From: Dyadobacter sediminis
GTDB taxonomy: Bacteria > Bacteroidota > Bacteroidia > Cytophagales > Spirosomataceae
DNA: 64,000 bases
Direction: 5' to 3'
Assembly (NCBI RefSeq): GCF_005860765.1
Contig: NZ_VCEI01000025.1
Coordinates: 1,161,947-1,225,946, forward strand
Shown here: piece by piece, positions 46,701-54,118 of the stretch
How the letters are laid out: every line of letters starts with the position of its first letter
Numbering within the stretch: the first letter of the stretch is position 1
Notes under the pieces: model-generated
Seen by the model: the letters and a program-made list of their open reading frames with translations, nothing else
What the model was told of the DNA's origin: nothing
The model's database searches: none
Position numbers and translations under genes: made by a program

Positions 46701-47323
46701 CGCCGCGGATCGGCACAAATGATTTTTACATCCGGATTTGCCGCTTTGTGTGCTTCAATGCGCCGCCATAAAACCGGATGGCACCATGCCGGGTTGGCGC
46801 CCGTCACATAAAAAACGTCCGCTTCTTCCATGTCGTCATAACAGACCGGAACGCTGTCTTCGCCCAGCGAAAGCTTGTAGCCTACTACTGCCGAACTCAT
46901 GCAAAGACGCGAATTGGTATCCATGTTGTTGGAACCGATAAATCCTTTGATCAGCTTGTTGACAAGATAGTATTCTTCTGTAAGGCATTGTCCGGAAACG
47001 TAAAACGCAACCGAATCCGGACCGAATTTCCTGATCAAAGCTTTAAAAACGGCTGCTGTTCTTTCCAGTGCCTCGTCCCAGCTTGTACGCTGCATCGGCA
47101 TGGAACGGCTCAGCCGCATCTGCGGAAAAAGCAGCCTGTCCGATTGGTCCATAACCGTGTAATGCAGGTTCATGCCTTTGGAACACAGCATGCCTTTGTT
47201 CGACGGATGCGTTACGTCACCTTCCAGCGTCAGCCTGCCGTTGTTTTCCTTGTGCACAACGACGCCGCAACCCACACCGCAGTAACAGCACGTCGATTTG
47301 AATGAGTTGACAGAGGTTTTCAT
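43760..47323 (-). CDS. nasA: Assimilatory nitrate reductase: molybdopterin catalytic domain fused to FAD/NAD(P) reductase and BFD domain
   Basis: The 1187-residue protein fuses what are two subunits elsewhere. Residues 1-700 are the bis-MGD oxidoreductase: 4Fe-4S ligands Cys12, Cys15, Cys19, Cys47 (CYCGVGC ... GMLCSKG), probable Mo ligand Cys141 (NSRLCMSSA), molydopterin-binding GPFSLTGQPNAMGGRETGG and the C-terminal barrel (LVLTTGRIRDQWHTMTKTG). From about 720 comes an FAD/NAD(P) disulfide-type reductase (IIIIGAGSAGLGF; AVIVGGGILGLELAASF; DIFTAGEIAEW), and from about 1125 a BFD 2Fe-2S domain (LVCSCNSVGKGN; TGAGTGCGSCRPEV). It reduces nitrate to nitrite in the cytoplasm. Residues 543-552 (GRKEEGGKED) are encoded by a purine tract and look like an insertion. 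Starts 20 bp after the transporter stop. Confidence 0.95.
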   Translation of the reverse strand: MKTSVNSFKSTCCYCGVGCGVVVHKENNGRLTLEGDVTHPSNKGMLCSKGMNLHYTVMDQSDRLLFPQMRLSRSMPMQRTSWDEALERTAAVFKALIRKFGPDSVAFYVSGQCLTEEYYLVNKLIKGFIGSNNMDTNSRLCMSSAVVGYKLSLGEDSVPVCYDDMEEADVFYVTGANPAWCHPVLWRRIEAHKAANPDVKIICADPRRTDTARSADLHLAINPGTDIVLNNAIGRLLIEKNYIDSDFIENHTNGFDSFQAKVFERTTEESAAICGIAASDIELAADWIGKSTGFLSLWTMGLNQSVIGVNKNLSLINLHLITGRIGTPGNGPFSLTGQPNAMGGRETGGLANILPAHREVTNPAHREEMETFWNSPVKIADKPGLTATEMFDALADGRLKAIWIINTNPLVSMPDLNMAEKALKNARFVVVQDVSNRADTVAYADVVLPAAAWLEKEGTMTNAERRITHLPKVLDAPGEALPDAEIIWRFAEKMGFGNEFNYNNPSQVYDEYVKVTAGTNVDVSGVSYDLLREQRSVQWPFKGRKEEGGKEDLASAEFYDSTGTKRLFADWRFFTADKRAQIFGVADENTSEPVDPDFPLVLTTGRIRDQWHTMTKTGRVAKLNQHIPQPFLQINPQDAQMRNISDGQLVTVLGRRGEVRVKAQVTEDVKPGLCFMPMHWGKILGSSLNRANNLTNTLVDPKSKEPDFKFSAVEVVAYQKPAEKIIIIGAGSAGLGFINSYRMLNQEDEIHVFSKEIYPFYNRVLLPDYISGVQSWEQLVKLREDQFKANRIIVHKGVSIVHIDRKNRVLTDNNGEEHHYDKLILGMGSRAFMPKGVPDLAGIFNMRSRLDADSLLPLLKEPDAHAVIVGGGILGLELAASFREMNVKVSVIQRSGRLMERQLDPVASELLYQDLNERGVNVYFNDEVSTFTGTGKIDGIRLKSGRKIACQVAVMTIGTVPAIELATASGIECKRGIVVNDYMQTSDPDIFTAGEIAEWHGQMWGITLAAEQQASVIAHYLAGDISQPYKGSTSMNILKMEGLHLCSIGLTDAPANDPAYEEIVFLDKSKKYYKKCIVHQDKLVGAILIGDKNEFLEFKDLISNGIELSEKRLQLLRSSQKAEPVEGKLVCSCNSVGKGNLEAAVRNGCQDFQSLCQKTGAGTGCGSCRPEVKEILEKMKEAALVGA
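45670..45700 (-). repeat. GGA/GAA purine tract inside the nitrate reductase coding sequence
   Basis: On the coding strand a 31-base run of purines (GGAAGAAAGGAAGAAGGAGG and more) encodes GRKEEGGKED in the linker before FYDSTGTKRLFADWRF. It resembles the intergenic GGA tracts at 29964, 48701 and 53970 and keeps the reading frame. Confidence 0.7.
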
Positions 47324-47343
47324 GGTTATGAATCTGTTTTAAA

Positions 47344-48657
47344 TCAGGCTTTGACGGTTTCCAGCGCAGCCGTTTCGCTGGCGGTTGTTTCTGTATTTTT
47401 GTTAAAATTGATCAAAGCCACAACGGCGGCAACACAGGCAATGGCGACGCCGATGTATACAAATGCCTGTGAATAACTGATGGAGCTGGATTTGAACAAA
47501 AAGCCTGCAAGTACCGCGCCTACATTTCCGCCTGCGCCCACAATTCCGCTTACCGAGCCGATGGCTTTCGGATTGATAAAAGGTACAATGGCATACGTAA
47601 CGCCGTTCGCCATTTTCAGGAACATGGCAAAAGCAAGCATCGTGATAACCGCCACTGCAAGACTGCCGCTTTGTGCAAAAATGGCAATACCGATTCCTTC
47701 CAGCGCCAGCAAAAGCGCAAGCAGACGGCCTTTGCCCGCCATGCCGAATTTTCTGCCGACTTTATCCGCAACAATCCCGCCGACAGCACGCGCAAAAAGG
47801 TTCATGAAACCAAATGTTCCGGCCAGCATACCGGCCACTGCAAGTGTTGTGTCAAAGTTTTCAAAAAAGTATAAAGCAGCGATGTTGTCAAAAGTGATTT
47901 CTATGCCGAAACATGCGCCGTAAGCCAGGAAAAGTGCCCACGTTCTCGGATCTTTGGCAGCCAGTGCCAGTGTGCCTTTCGTTTTGACGACAGAAGCACC
48001 GGAAATGCTTGCTTCATCAAAGTTTCCGGCGGGCGTGTCTTTAGTGAAGCGGTAATACAAAAAGGAGAATATCAGCAGCATCACACCCGGAACGATCATC
48101 GCCAGCCGCCATGCAGATTCAGGAAGATAACCCGCTCCGATAAATCCTGTGAAAATAAGCGGCATCACCATATTGGTAACGCCTCCGCCCAGATTTCCCC
48201 AGCCGCCCGCCACCGCATTGGCCGTTCCCACGATCTTTTTATCGAACATCACCGATGTGTGAAACTGCGTAATCACAAACGATGCGCCGATTACGCCGAT
48301 AGCAAGCCGGAACAGTAAAAAACCTTCGTACGAATGCACAAGCCCGACTGTCATTACCGGAACGGAACAAATTCCCATTAACGCCGCATACGTTTTCCGA
48401 GGACCCCACGAATCGCAAAGTTTCCCGATTGCAATGCGTGCAATTACTGTCGCAGCAACCGACGCAATCACAATATTGCCGATCTGCTCTTTGGTCAGGC
48501 CAAGGTCCGTTTTGATCACCGTCATCAGCGGCGCCAGTCCGAACCAGCCGAAAAAGCAAAGAAAAAACGCCATCCAGGTCAGATGAAACGTCCGCATCTG
48601 AATGCCTCTGAAACTGAAAATGTTTAATTTTTCAAGTGGTTTGTTGCTACTGTACAT
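47344..48657 (-). CDS. narK: NarK-type MFS nitrate/nitrite transporter
   Basis: I start at ATG 48657 (MYSSNKPLEKLNIFSFRGIQ); the frame is open to 48822 but the extra 55 residues are only translated intergenic repeat. The 437-residue protein has 12 membrane helices, with the NNP-branch motifs FHLTWMAFFLCFFGWFGLAP, FRLAIGVIGASFVITQFHTS, GTANAVAGGWGNLGGGVTNM and the second-half glycine-rich GIVGAGGNVGAVLAGF. These are the nitrate signatures of NarK/NasA/NRT2 carriers. It imports nitrate (and may export nitrite) across the inner membrane. It is co-transcribed with the nitrate reductase 20 bp downstream. Confidence 0.93.
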   Translation of the reverse strand: MYSSNKPLEKLNIFSFRGIQMRTFHLTWMAFFLCFFGWFGLAPLMTVIKTDLGLTKEQIGNIVIASVAATVIARIAIGKLCDSWGPRKTYAALMGICSVPVMTVGLVHSYEGFLLFRLAIGVIGASFVITQFHTSVMFDKKIVGTANAVAGGWGNLGGGVTNMVMPLIFTGFIGAGYLPESAWRLAMIVPGVMLLIFSFLYYRFTKDTPAGNFDEASISGASVVKTKGTLALAAKDPRTWALFLAYGACFGIEITFDNIAALYFFENFDTTLAVAGMLAGTFGFMNLFARAVGGIVADKVGRKFGMAGKGRLLALLLALEGIGIAIFAQSGSLAVAVITMLAFAMFLKMANGVTYAIVPFINPKAIGSVSGIVGAGGNVGAVLAGFLFKSSSISYSQAFVYIGVAIACVAAVVALINFNKNTETTASETAALETVKA

Positions 48658-48700
48658 GTGGAATGTGGTTTGGTAAAATGTGAGATGCGAAATGAGTTTT

Positions 48701-48850
48701 GGGATAAAAGGAGGAAAGGAGTAGGGAGGAAGGGAGTTTTCTAGCTGTTGGCTGTTAGCTGTTAGATTCTGGTTGTAATTCCCTTTTCCTATCCTCCTTC
48801 CTCCCTTTTTCCTTCCTCCCAAACAGCCAACCGCTAAAAGCTAACCGCTA
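48701..48850. repeat. Mosaic intergenic repeat (GGA tracts plus AGC/AAC words), palindromic
   Basis: In plus orientation: a GGA-rich purine run (48709-48736), GTTGGCTGTTAGCTGTTAG, then a TCC-rich pyrimidine run (48778-48820), then AACAGCCAACCGCTAAAAGC and GCTAACCGCTA. The purine and pyrimidine runs are inverted copies, so the region can fold on itself. The last unit overlaps the TAG stop of the outer-membrane barrel gene. It fills the whole gap before narK. Confidence 0.75.
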
Positions 48851-50203
48851 AAAAAACTCCGGCCGGATATTGATCATGACATATGCCCAGTTCGCCATTT
48901 TCCGGGGATTACTGACCGATTTTACCTGTGCCAAAGTGTTTGTCGGCAGGAAAGTGCAGTAGCCGCCTTGGAAACTGACGGATTTGGTCAGATTATAGGT
49001 TCCGATGATATCCAGTTCGCTTCCGAAATTGCCCGGCATTTTTTCGTCATTTGCATTCACAATGTCCGCTGCGCCGGAAAACTGGTGCAGGTCGGCCTGA
49101 ATGGAAAGTTTTGCAGAGGCGCGGATGCTGGAATGAATGTAAAAGTCGGTAAGTCCGCTTTTCCCGAAGCCGTTGGCTGCATAGAAATAGTCCATCTGAC
49201 CCCAGAACTTGTGCGGCGTTCCGTATAACGGATCGAAACTGTGGTTGTTTTTTGAGCCTGCCGTTGTGCCGGAAGTGTAATCAAATCCGGGTCCGACGGC
49301 GAAAAACCGGTTTGCCGTAAACAGTCCGCGAACGGAATACATGTAAGCGTCCAGGTTTTTTCCGTCACGGTCTTTTCCTGTTTGAAAATAGGCGCTGGCG
49401 TTCAGATTCCAGCTTTTTCCGATTTTGGTTTCCAGGTATGGTCCTGCTGTAAGCCGTTTCCAGGTTCCTCTTTCCAGTGCTTTTGTTCCCGTTTCTGAAA
49501 GCGAATATTGCTGAAAATCATCTTTGAATAGCAGGAAAGAAGCATTGCCGCGCGCCAGTTTTTTGCCCAGATACGCAAACTGCATGGATTTGTACATGGT
49601 ACCGATCCCGTTGGTGCCTGCCGGATAACCATTTGGAACGCCGTCGTACAAAGTGCCTGTTTTCAGCTCACGGTTTTGGTTATACGCAGCACCGAGATGT
49701 GCTGTAAATCCGGCGTTGCTGTATTTGAGCAAAATAGCATCGTGTCTGCGTGCCTGTTGCAGCCAGTCAAGGTTACCCAGCAGACGGCTGTCGTCATAAA
49801 GCAGTTCCTGCCGGCCGATTTTCAGTGTGAAGTCTTTTCCGTTTTTGGTCTGGCTGGTATCCAGCAAACTGATTTCGCCCCAGGCTTCGTGCAGCATCAG
49901 TCCGTTCTGGGCCGCGTTCGTTACCCGGTTATTGGTGGAAGCATCCTGTCCCCACACGCGCACATCCTGAGCGGAAAGGTAAAAACGCATCCGGTAACCT
50001 TTGTAACCCACATTCAGCCGCGTTCTCTGGGAAGTGAAAAAGGCTGGTTTTTCACCTTTGGACAACGGCGTGCCCTGACCGTGCAGCAATTCTGTTCGGG
50101 TCCGTACTTGTCCGGAAAGACTAAGCTGCGCTTGTACCGCAACCGAACTGAAAATCCCTGCCATGCAGCAGCAAACAAGGAAAACTGATTTTTTTACTTT
50201 CAT
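48848..50203 (-). CDS. Alginate-export-type outer-membrane beta-barrel, probable nitrate-locus porin
   Basis: Signal peptide MKVKKSVFLVCCCMAGIF...VQAQ (about 26 residues), then an all-beta 425-residue barrel beginning LSLSGQVRTRTELLHGQ with RTRLNVGYKGYRMRFYLSAQ, LKIGRQELLYDDSRLLGN and DAILLKYSNAGFTAHLGAAY, which match alginate_exp-type porins. The C-terminus VMINIRPEFF ends in the aromatic residue expected for outer-membrane insertion. Such barrels recur in nitrate operons of Bacteroidota. I infer that it lets nitrate through the outer membrane; the family name reflects a distant relative and not an alginate role here. Confidence 0.85.
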   Translation of the reverse strand: MKVKKSVFLVCCCMAGIFSSVAVQAQLSLSGQVRTRTELLHGQGTPLSKGEKPAFFTSQRTRLNVGYKGYRMRFYLSAQDVRVWGQDASTNNRVTNAAQNGLMLHEAWGEISLLDTSQTKNGKDFTLKIGRQELLYDDSRLLGNLDWLQQARRHDAILLKYSNAGFTAHLGAAYNQNRELKTGTLYDGVPNGYPAGTNGIGTMYKSMQFAYLGKKLARGNASFLLFKDDFQQYSLSETGTKALERGTWKRLTAGPYLETKIGKSWNLNASAYFQTGKDRDGKNLDAYMYSVRGLFTANRFFAVGPGFDYTSGTTAGSKNNHSFDPLYGTPHKFWGQMDYFYAANGFGKSGLTDFYIHSSIRASAKLSIQADLHQFSGAADIVNANDEKMPGNFGSELDIIGTYNLTKSVSFQGGYCTFLPTNTLAQVKSVSNPRKMANWAYVMINIRPEFF

Positions 50204-50314
50204 AAAGAGGCCGGAATATTAAAGGAAAGGAGTGATGCGGCTTATGAGGTAATGGCTAAAAAGGATTCAAGGTTGTTGATAAAGGGAAAATCTGCTTTGT
50301 ATAAAATGTTGTTT

Positions 50315-50346
50315 TAAAAGCTAAAAGCCAACAGCTAACAGCCAAC
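50315..50346. repeat. AGC/AAC-rich repeat at the cobA 3' end
   Basis: TAAAAGCTAAAAGCCAACAG followed by CTAACAGCCAAC. It overlaps the last three sense codons and the stop (TAG, 50335-50337) of cobA, which reads leftward through it. Confidence 0.7.
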
Positions 50347-51096
50347 ATGCTGCATGGCATGCAGGTATTCCGTTGTGTATTCCGGATGCAGTGCCACCAC
50401 TTCGCCCAGAATAATGATGGCCGGCGTTCCGATATGGTGCTCCAGTGCAAGCCTCGGCATTTCCCAGACCTGCCCGATTACGCTTTTCTGATCCGGACGT
50501 GTTCCGTTCTGGATGATGGCGACAGGCAAATGCCCGCGGCCGAAACGTTTGTATAAACTGCATATTTCCGTCAGTTTGTTCATGCCCATCAAAACCACGA
50601 CAGTAGCCTTCGACTGGGCGGCAAGTTTCAGATCTTCCGACAGTTCTCCGTTTTGCGTTGTTCCGGTAATTACCCAGAAACTTTCGCTGACGCCTCTTCT
50701 TGTAACGGGTATTTCAACCGATGCCGGAACCGCAATGCAGCTGGAAACGCCCGGCACCACTTCCACTTTTATATCATAATCACGCGCATATTCCATTTCC
50801 TCATGTCCGCGCCCGAACACAAAGGAATCGCCGCCTTTGAGCCTGACGACATGTCCGCGCTTGCGGGCAAGCCTGACAATCAGCCCATTTATTTCCTGTT
50901 GTGAAAAAGAGGCATTACCGGCTTTTTTGCCCACATACATTTTAAGTGCATGCGCAGGCGCAAAATCAAGCAATGCTGCATTTGCGAGCTCGTCATACAG
51001 CACCACATCGGCATTTTTGAGTGCATTGATTCCTCTTAATGTAATCAGATCACCGTTTCCGGGCCCTGCGCCTACGAGTGTAAGTTTTGCCTCCAT
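50335..51096 (-). CDS. cobA: Uroporphyrinogen-III C-methyltransferase
   Basis: 253 residues with the full SUMT pattern: LTLVGAGPGNGDLITLRGIN, VVLYDELAN, RLKGGDSFVFGRGHEEMEYA, VVPGVSSCIAVPASVEIPVT and VVVLMGMNKL. It makes precorrin-2 from uroporphyrinogen III using SAM, the first step to siroheme, the cofactor of the nitrite reductase encoded divergently. No precorrin-2 dehydrogenase/ferrochelatase gene is in the window, so siroheme completion must be encoded elsewhere. It is the first gene of the leftward nitrate operon. The C-terminal VGC and stop fall in an intergenic-type repeat. Confidence 0.93.
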   Translation of the reverse strand: MEAKLTLVGAGPGNGDLITLRGINALKNADVVLYDELANAALLDFAPAHALKMYVGKKAGNASFSQQEINGLIVRLARKRGHVVRLKGGDSFVFGRGHEEMEYARDYDIKVEVVPGVSSCIAVPASVEIPVTRRGVSESFWVITGTTQNGELSEDLKLAAQSKATVVVLMGMNKLTEICSLYKRFGRGHLPVAIIQNGTRPDQKSVIGQVWEMPRLALEHHIGTPAIIILGEVVALHPEYTTEYLHAMQHVGC

Positions 51097-51171
51097 TACT
51101 TGGTTGATTAAATGGTTTCTATTGGAAATATGCTAAAAGTAGTAAAAAGTTACTATTGCTATTTCTTGCAT

Positions 51172-51201
51172 CAAAATTATAGTGATTATTTTTAAAAACA
51201 A
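51172..51201 (-). promoter_or_regulatory. Promoter of the leftward nitrate operon
   Basis: On the minus strand TTG (51201-51199), a 19-nt spacer and TAATTTTG (51179-51172) match the Bacteroidota -33/-7 consensus exactly. It sits about 76 bp upstream of the cobA ATG. Confidence 0.65.
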
Positions 51202-51252
51202 TAGATTTGCCAAAAAATATGTTTTAAAATCAACCTGTAAGCAAATAAAAAA

Positions 51253-51284
51253 TTAGGAATTCCTAAAAACACGTTTTAATTTTG
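51253..51284 (+). promoter_or_regulatory. nirB promoter with palindromic operator at the -33 position
   Basis: TAATTTTG (51277-51284) fits the -7 consensus. At the -33 distance there is no TTTG; instead the perfect 14-bp palindrome TTAGGAATTCCTAA (51253-51266) covers that place. A missing -33 box plus a dyad is typical of a regulated promoter. The NarL-like regulator encoded downstream in the same operon is one candidate to bind it. Confidence 0.5.
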
Positions 51285-51373
51285 ACAAAAGCAAATAAAG
51301 AAGAATCGGTATTAATATTGGAATGTTTATATATAAAATCAAGGTTTTTATAAAATTATAGTCATTAATAACT

Positions 51374-53890
51374 ATGAATGTGCAATCAACTATCAGAATC
51401 GTAGTCATTGGAAATGGTATGGTGGGCTACAAGTTTTGTGAAAAACTCATTGCCCGAAACAAAAATCAGGATCAGTTTTCAATTACTGTATTTGGTGAAG
51501 AACCGCGTGCTGCATACGACAGGGTACATTTAAGTGCATTTTTTGCCGGCAAATCTGCGGATGATCTTACGATGGCGCCTACTGAATGGTATGCTGAAAA
51601 CGGAATCAGGCTCTTTTTGTCTGATCCGGTTGTGGATATTGACCGGGAGGAAAAGATGGTCAGATCGCACCACGGGCACATCGTCAGTTATGACTATTTA
51701 ATCATGGCAACCGGTTCCGGCGCTTTCGTTCCGTCCATCCCCGGTGTTGAAAAGGACGGCGTATTTGTTTACAGAACCATTGAGGATCTGGAACTGATAC
51801 AATCCTATGCAAAAAAGGCAAAAAGAGGCGCCGTTCTGGGCGGCGGACTACTGGGCCTGGAAGCGGCAAAAGCATTGCTGGACTTGGGCCTGGAAGAGGC
51901 GCATGTCGTGGAATTCGCGCAAAGACTGATGCCGAGGCAAATCGATGAAGCCGGTTCGCGCATGCTGCAAAGCCAGCTGGAAGCATTGGGTTTACAGATT
52001 CATCTGAACAAAAGTACGCAGGAAATTACAGGCGGCGAATGTATAAAAGGCATGCAGTTTGCCGACAGTTCCGTTCTGGACGTGGATATGCTCGTGATTT
52101 CTGCCGGTATCAGGCCGCGCGACGAACTGGCAAAAATAGCCGGGCTGGAAACGCATCCGAGAGGCGGGATTATCGTGGACAATTCTCTGAAAACGTCCGA
52201 TCCGAACATTTTTGCAATCGGCGAATGCGCCCTCGCACATCATATGATTTACGGACTCATTGCACCCGGTTACGAAATGGCGGAAGTCGTTGTGACCGGT
52301 TTGTGCGGCGGCTCACGCGAATTTCTGCCGTTTGATATGTCCACCAAACTGAAACTGATCGGAACGGACGTAGCCAGTTTCGGCGATGCATTCATTGAAG
52401 AGCCCGCATGCAGAACCATTCGTTACGAGAACAAGGCCAAAGGCATTTATAAAAGGATCAACGTTTCTGCGGACGGGAAACAGCTGCTCGGCGGAATTCT
52501 GGTGGGCGATGCAGAACAGTATAATATGCTTCTTCAGACGTGTAAAGGCAAAACAATCCTTCCGCCGGACCCGGAAGATCTGATCCTGGGATCGCGGGGC
52601 GGGGAAGAAGCGGGTGCCGGCGTCATGAGCTTTCCCGACGATGCATTGATCTGTTCCTGCGAGGCGGTGACCAAAGGCATGATCTGCCATGAAGTAGGCG
52701 CAAACGGGCATACGACAATGGATGGCATCAAAAAATGCTGCAAAGCCGGAACAGGCTGCGGAGGTTGCGTGCCGATGGTCAAAGATCTGATTCAGGGTGT
52801 ATTGAAAGAAAAAGGCGTTTACATCCGGAATGTGGTTTGTGAACATTTCGATCATTCGCGTCAGGAATTGCTGGACCTAGTGAAAATAAACGGACTGCGT
52901 ACTTACAATGCCGTACTGAACGAATTCGGAAAAGGCGACGGCTGCGAAGTGTGCAAGCCGCTTGTGGCTTCGATTCTTGCCAGCTTGTGGAATGAAAATA
53001 TTCTGCAGAAAGACCGGGCTCCGATTCAGGATTCCAATGACCGTTATCTGGCCAACATTCAGAAAGGCGGGACTTATTCCGTGGTGCCGCGGATTCCCGG
53101 CGGCGAGATCACACCCGAAAAACTGATCGTGATCGGGCAGGTGGCGCAGCGTTACGGACTTTATACCAAAATCACGGGCGGGCAGCGGATCGATATGTTT
53201 GGCGCGCATCTGGGCGATTTGCCCTCGATCTGGGAAGAGTTGATTGACGCCGGATTTGAAAGCGGACATGCGTATGGAAAATCATTGAGAACCGTAAAAA
53301 GCTGCGTCGGGTCTACGTGGTGCCGGTTTGGCGTGCAGGATTCGGTGAGTTTTGCCATTGAAGTGGAAGACAGATACAAAGGCCTGCGCTCGCCGCATAA
53401 ACTGAAATCGGCGGTTTCGGGATGCGTGCGGGAATGTGCCGAGGCGCAAAGCAAGGATTTCGGGATTATCGCTACGGAAAAAGGCTGGAATCTGTACGTA
53501 TGCGGCAACGGCGGATCCAAACCGCAGCATGCGCAGCTGATTGCCACCGATGTGGACAAGGAAACCTGCATCCGTCTGATCGACCGTTTTCTGATGTTTT
53601 ACATCAAAACCGCCGATCCGCTGACCCGTACCGCAACGTGGCTGAACAAAATGGAAGGCGGCATCAATTATCTGAAAGCGGTGGTTGTGGACGATGTTTT
53701 GGGAATAGGAGCGGAGCTGGAACGCGAAATCCAGATGCTTATCGATGTATACCAATGCGAGTGGAAGGAAGTTGTGGAAAGTCCGGAACTGCGCAAACGG
53801 TTTTCACATTTTGTAAACGTGCCGATCAAAGATCCGTCTATCCAGTTTGAACCGATGCGGTCGCAGAAAAGGGTAAAAGAGTGGAGTTAA
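51374..53890 (+). CDS. nirB: Assimilatory NAD(P)H nitrite reductase, large subunit
   Basis: 838 residues in NirB order. FAD/NAD(P) reductase (IVVIGNGMVGYKFCEKLI; GAVLGGGLLGLEAAKALLDL; IFAIGECALAH; 1-420). BFD 2Fe-2S domain (ALICSCEAVTKGM; KAGTGCGGCVPM; about 430-480). A second, degenerate BFD-like segment (GDGCEVCKPLV; about 490-545). Then the nitrite/sulfite reductase ferredoxin-like half (LIVIGQVAQRYGLYTKITGG) and the siroheme/4Fe-4S half with Cys644, Cys650 (SCVGSTWCRFG) and Cys684, Cys688 (SGCVREC). It reduces nitrite to ammonium in the cytoplasm. First gene of the rightward operon; its stop is followed at once by a mosaic repeat. Confidence 0.96.
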   Translation: MNVQSTIRIVVIGNGMVGYKFCEKLIARNKNQDQFSITVFGEEPRAAYDRVHLSAFFAGKSADDLTMAPTEWYAENGIRLFLSDPVVDIDREEKMVRSHHGHIVSYDYLIMATGSGAFVPSIPGVEKDGVFVYRTIEDLELIQSYAKKAKRGAVLGGGLLGLEAAKALLDLGLEEAHVVEFAQRLMPRQIDEAGSRMLQSQLEALGLQIHLNKSTQEITGGECIKGMQFADSSVLDVDMLVISAGIRPRDELAKIAGLETHPRGGIIVDNSLKTSDPNIFAIGECALAHHMIYGLIAPGYEMAEVVVTGLCGGSREFLPFDMSTKLKLIGTDVASFGDAFIEEPACRTIRYENKAKGIYKRINVSADGKQLLGGILVGDAEQYNMLLQTCKGKTILPPDPEDLILGSRGGEEAGAGVMSFPDDALICSCEAVTKGMICHEVGANGHTTMDGIKKCCKAGTGCGGCVPMVKDLIQGVLKEKGVYIRNVVCEHFDHSRQELLDLVKINGLRTYNAVLNEFGKGDGCEVCKPLVASILASLWNENILQKDRAPIQDSNDRYLANIQKGGTYSVVPRIPGGEITPEKLIVIGQVAQRYGLYTKITGGQRIDMFGAHLGDLPSIWEELIDAGFESGHAYGKSLRTVKSCVGSTWCRFGVQDSVSFAIEVEDRYKGLRSPHKLKSAVSGCVRECAEAQSKDFGIIATEKGWNLYVCGNGGSKPQHAQLIATDVDKETCIRLIDRFLMFYIKTADPLTRTATWLNKMEGGINYLKAVVVDDVLGIGAELEREIQMLIDVYQCEWKEVVESPELRKRFSHFVNVPIKDPSIQFEPMRSQKRVKEWS

Positions 53891-54110
53891 GCTAAAAGCG
53901 GTTGGAGATGGCGGTTGGTGGTTAGCGATTGGCTGTTAGCGATTGGCTGTTAGTTGGCGAACCTTGGTTTTTACCTTCCTCCAATCCTCCTTTCTCCTTC
54001 CTCCAAATAGCTGCAATTCAGCAGCAAACTACTCAAAACTGATCAATTATTACATAAAAGCAAACCGCTAAAAGCCAACAGCCAGCAGCTAACGGCCAAC
54101 AGCTTAAAAA
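53891..54110. repeat. Mosaic intergenic repeat between nirB and nirD
   Basis: Left arm: GCTAAAAGCGGTTGG, GGTTAGCGATTGGCTGTTAG (twice in part). Centre: TCC-rich pyrimidine run (about 53971-54005). Right arm: AAACCGCTAAAAGCCAACAG, CAGCTAACGGCCAACAGC. Left and right arms are roughly inverted copies, so a long imperfect hairpin spans almost the whole 228-bp gap. No ORF is inside. Confidence 0.75.
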
Positions 54111-54118
54111 ATCAAACC

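Noticed and set aside
48658..48822. N-terminal extension of the NarK-type transporter (55 codons)
   Set aside because: These codons translate the purine tract and AGC/AAC repeat; the family start is MYSSNKPLEK at 48657.
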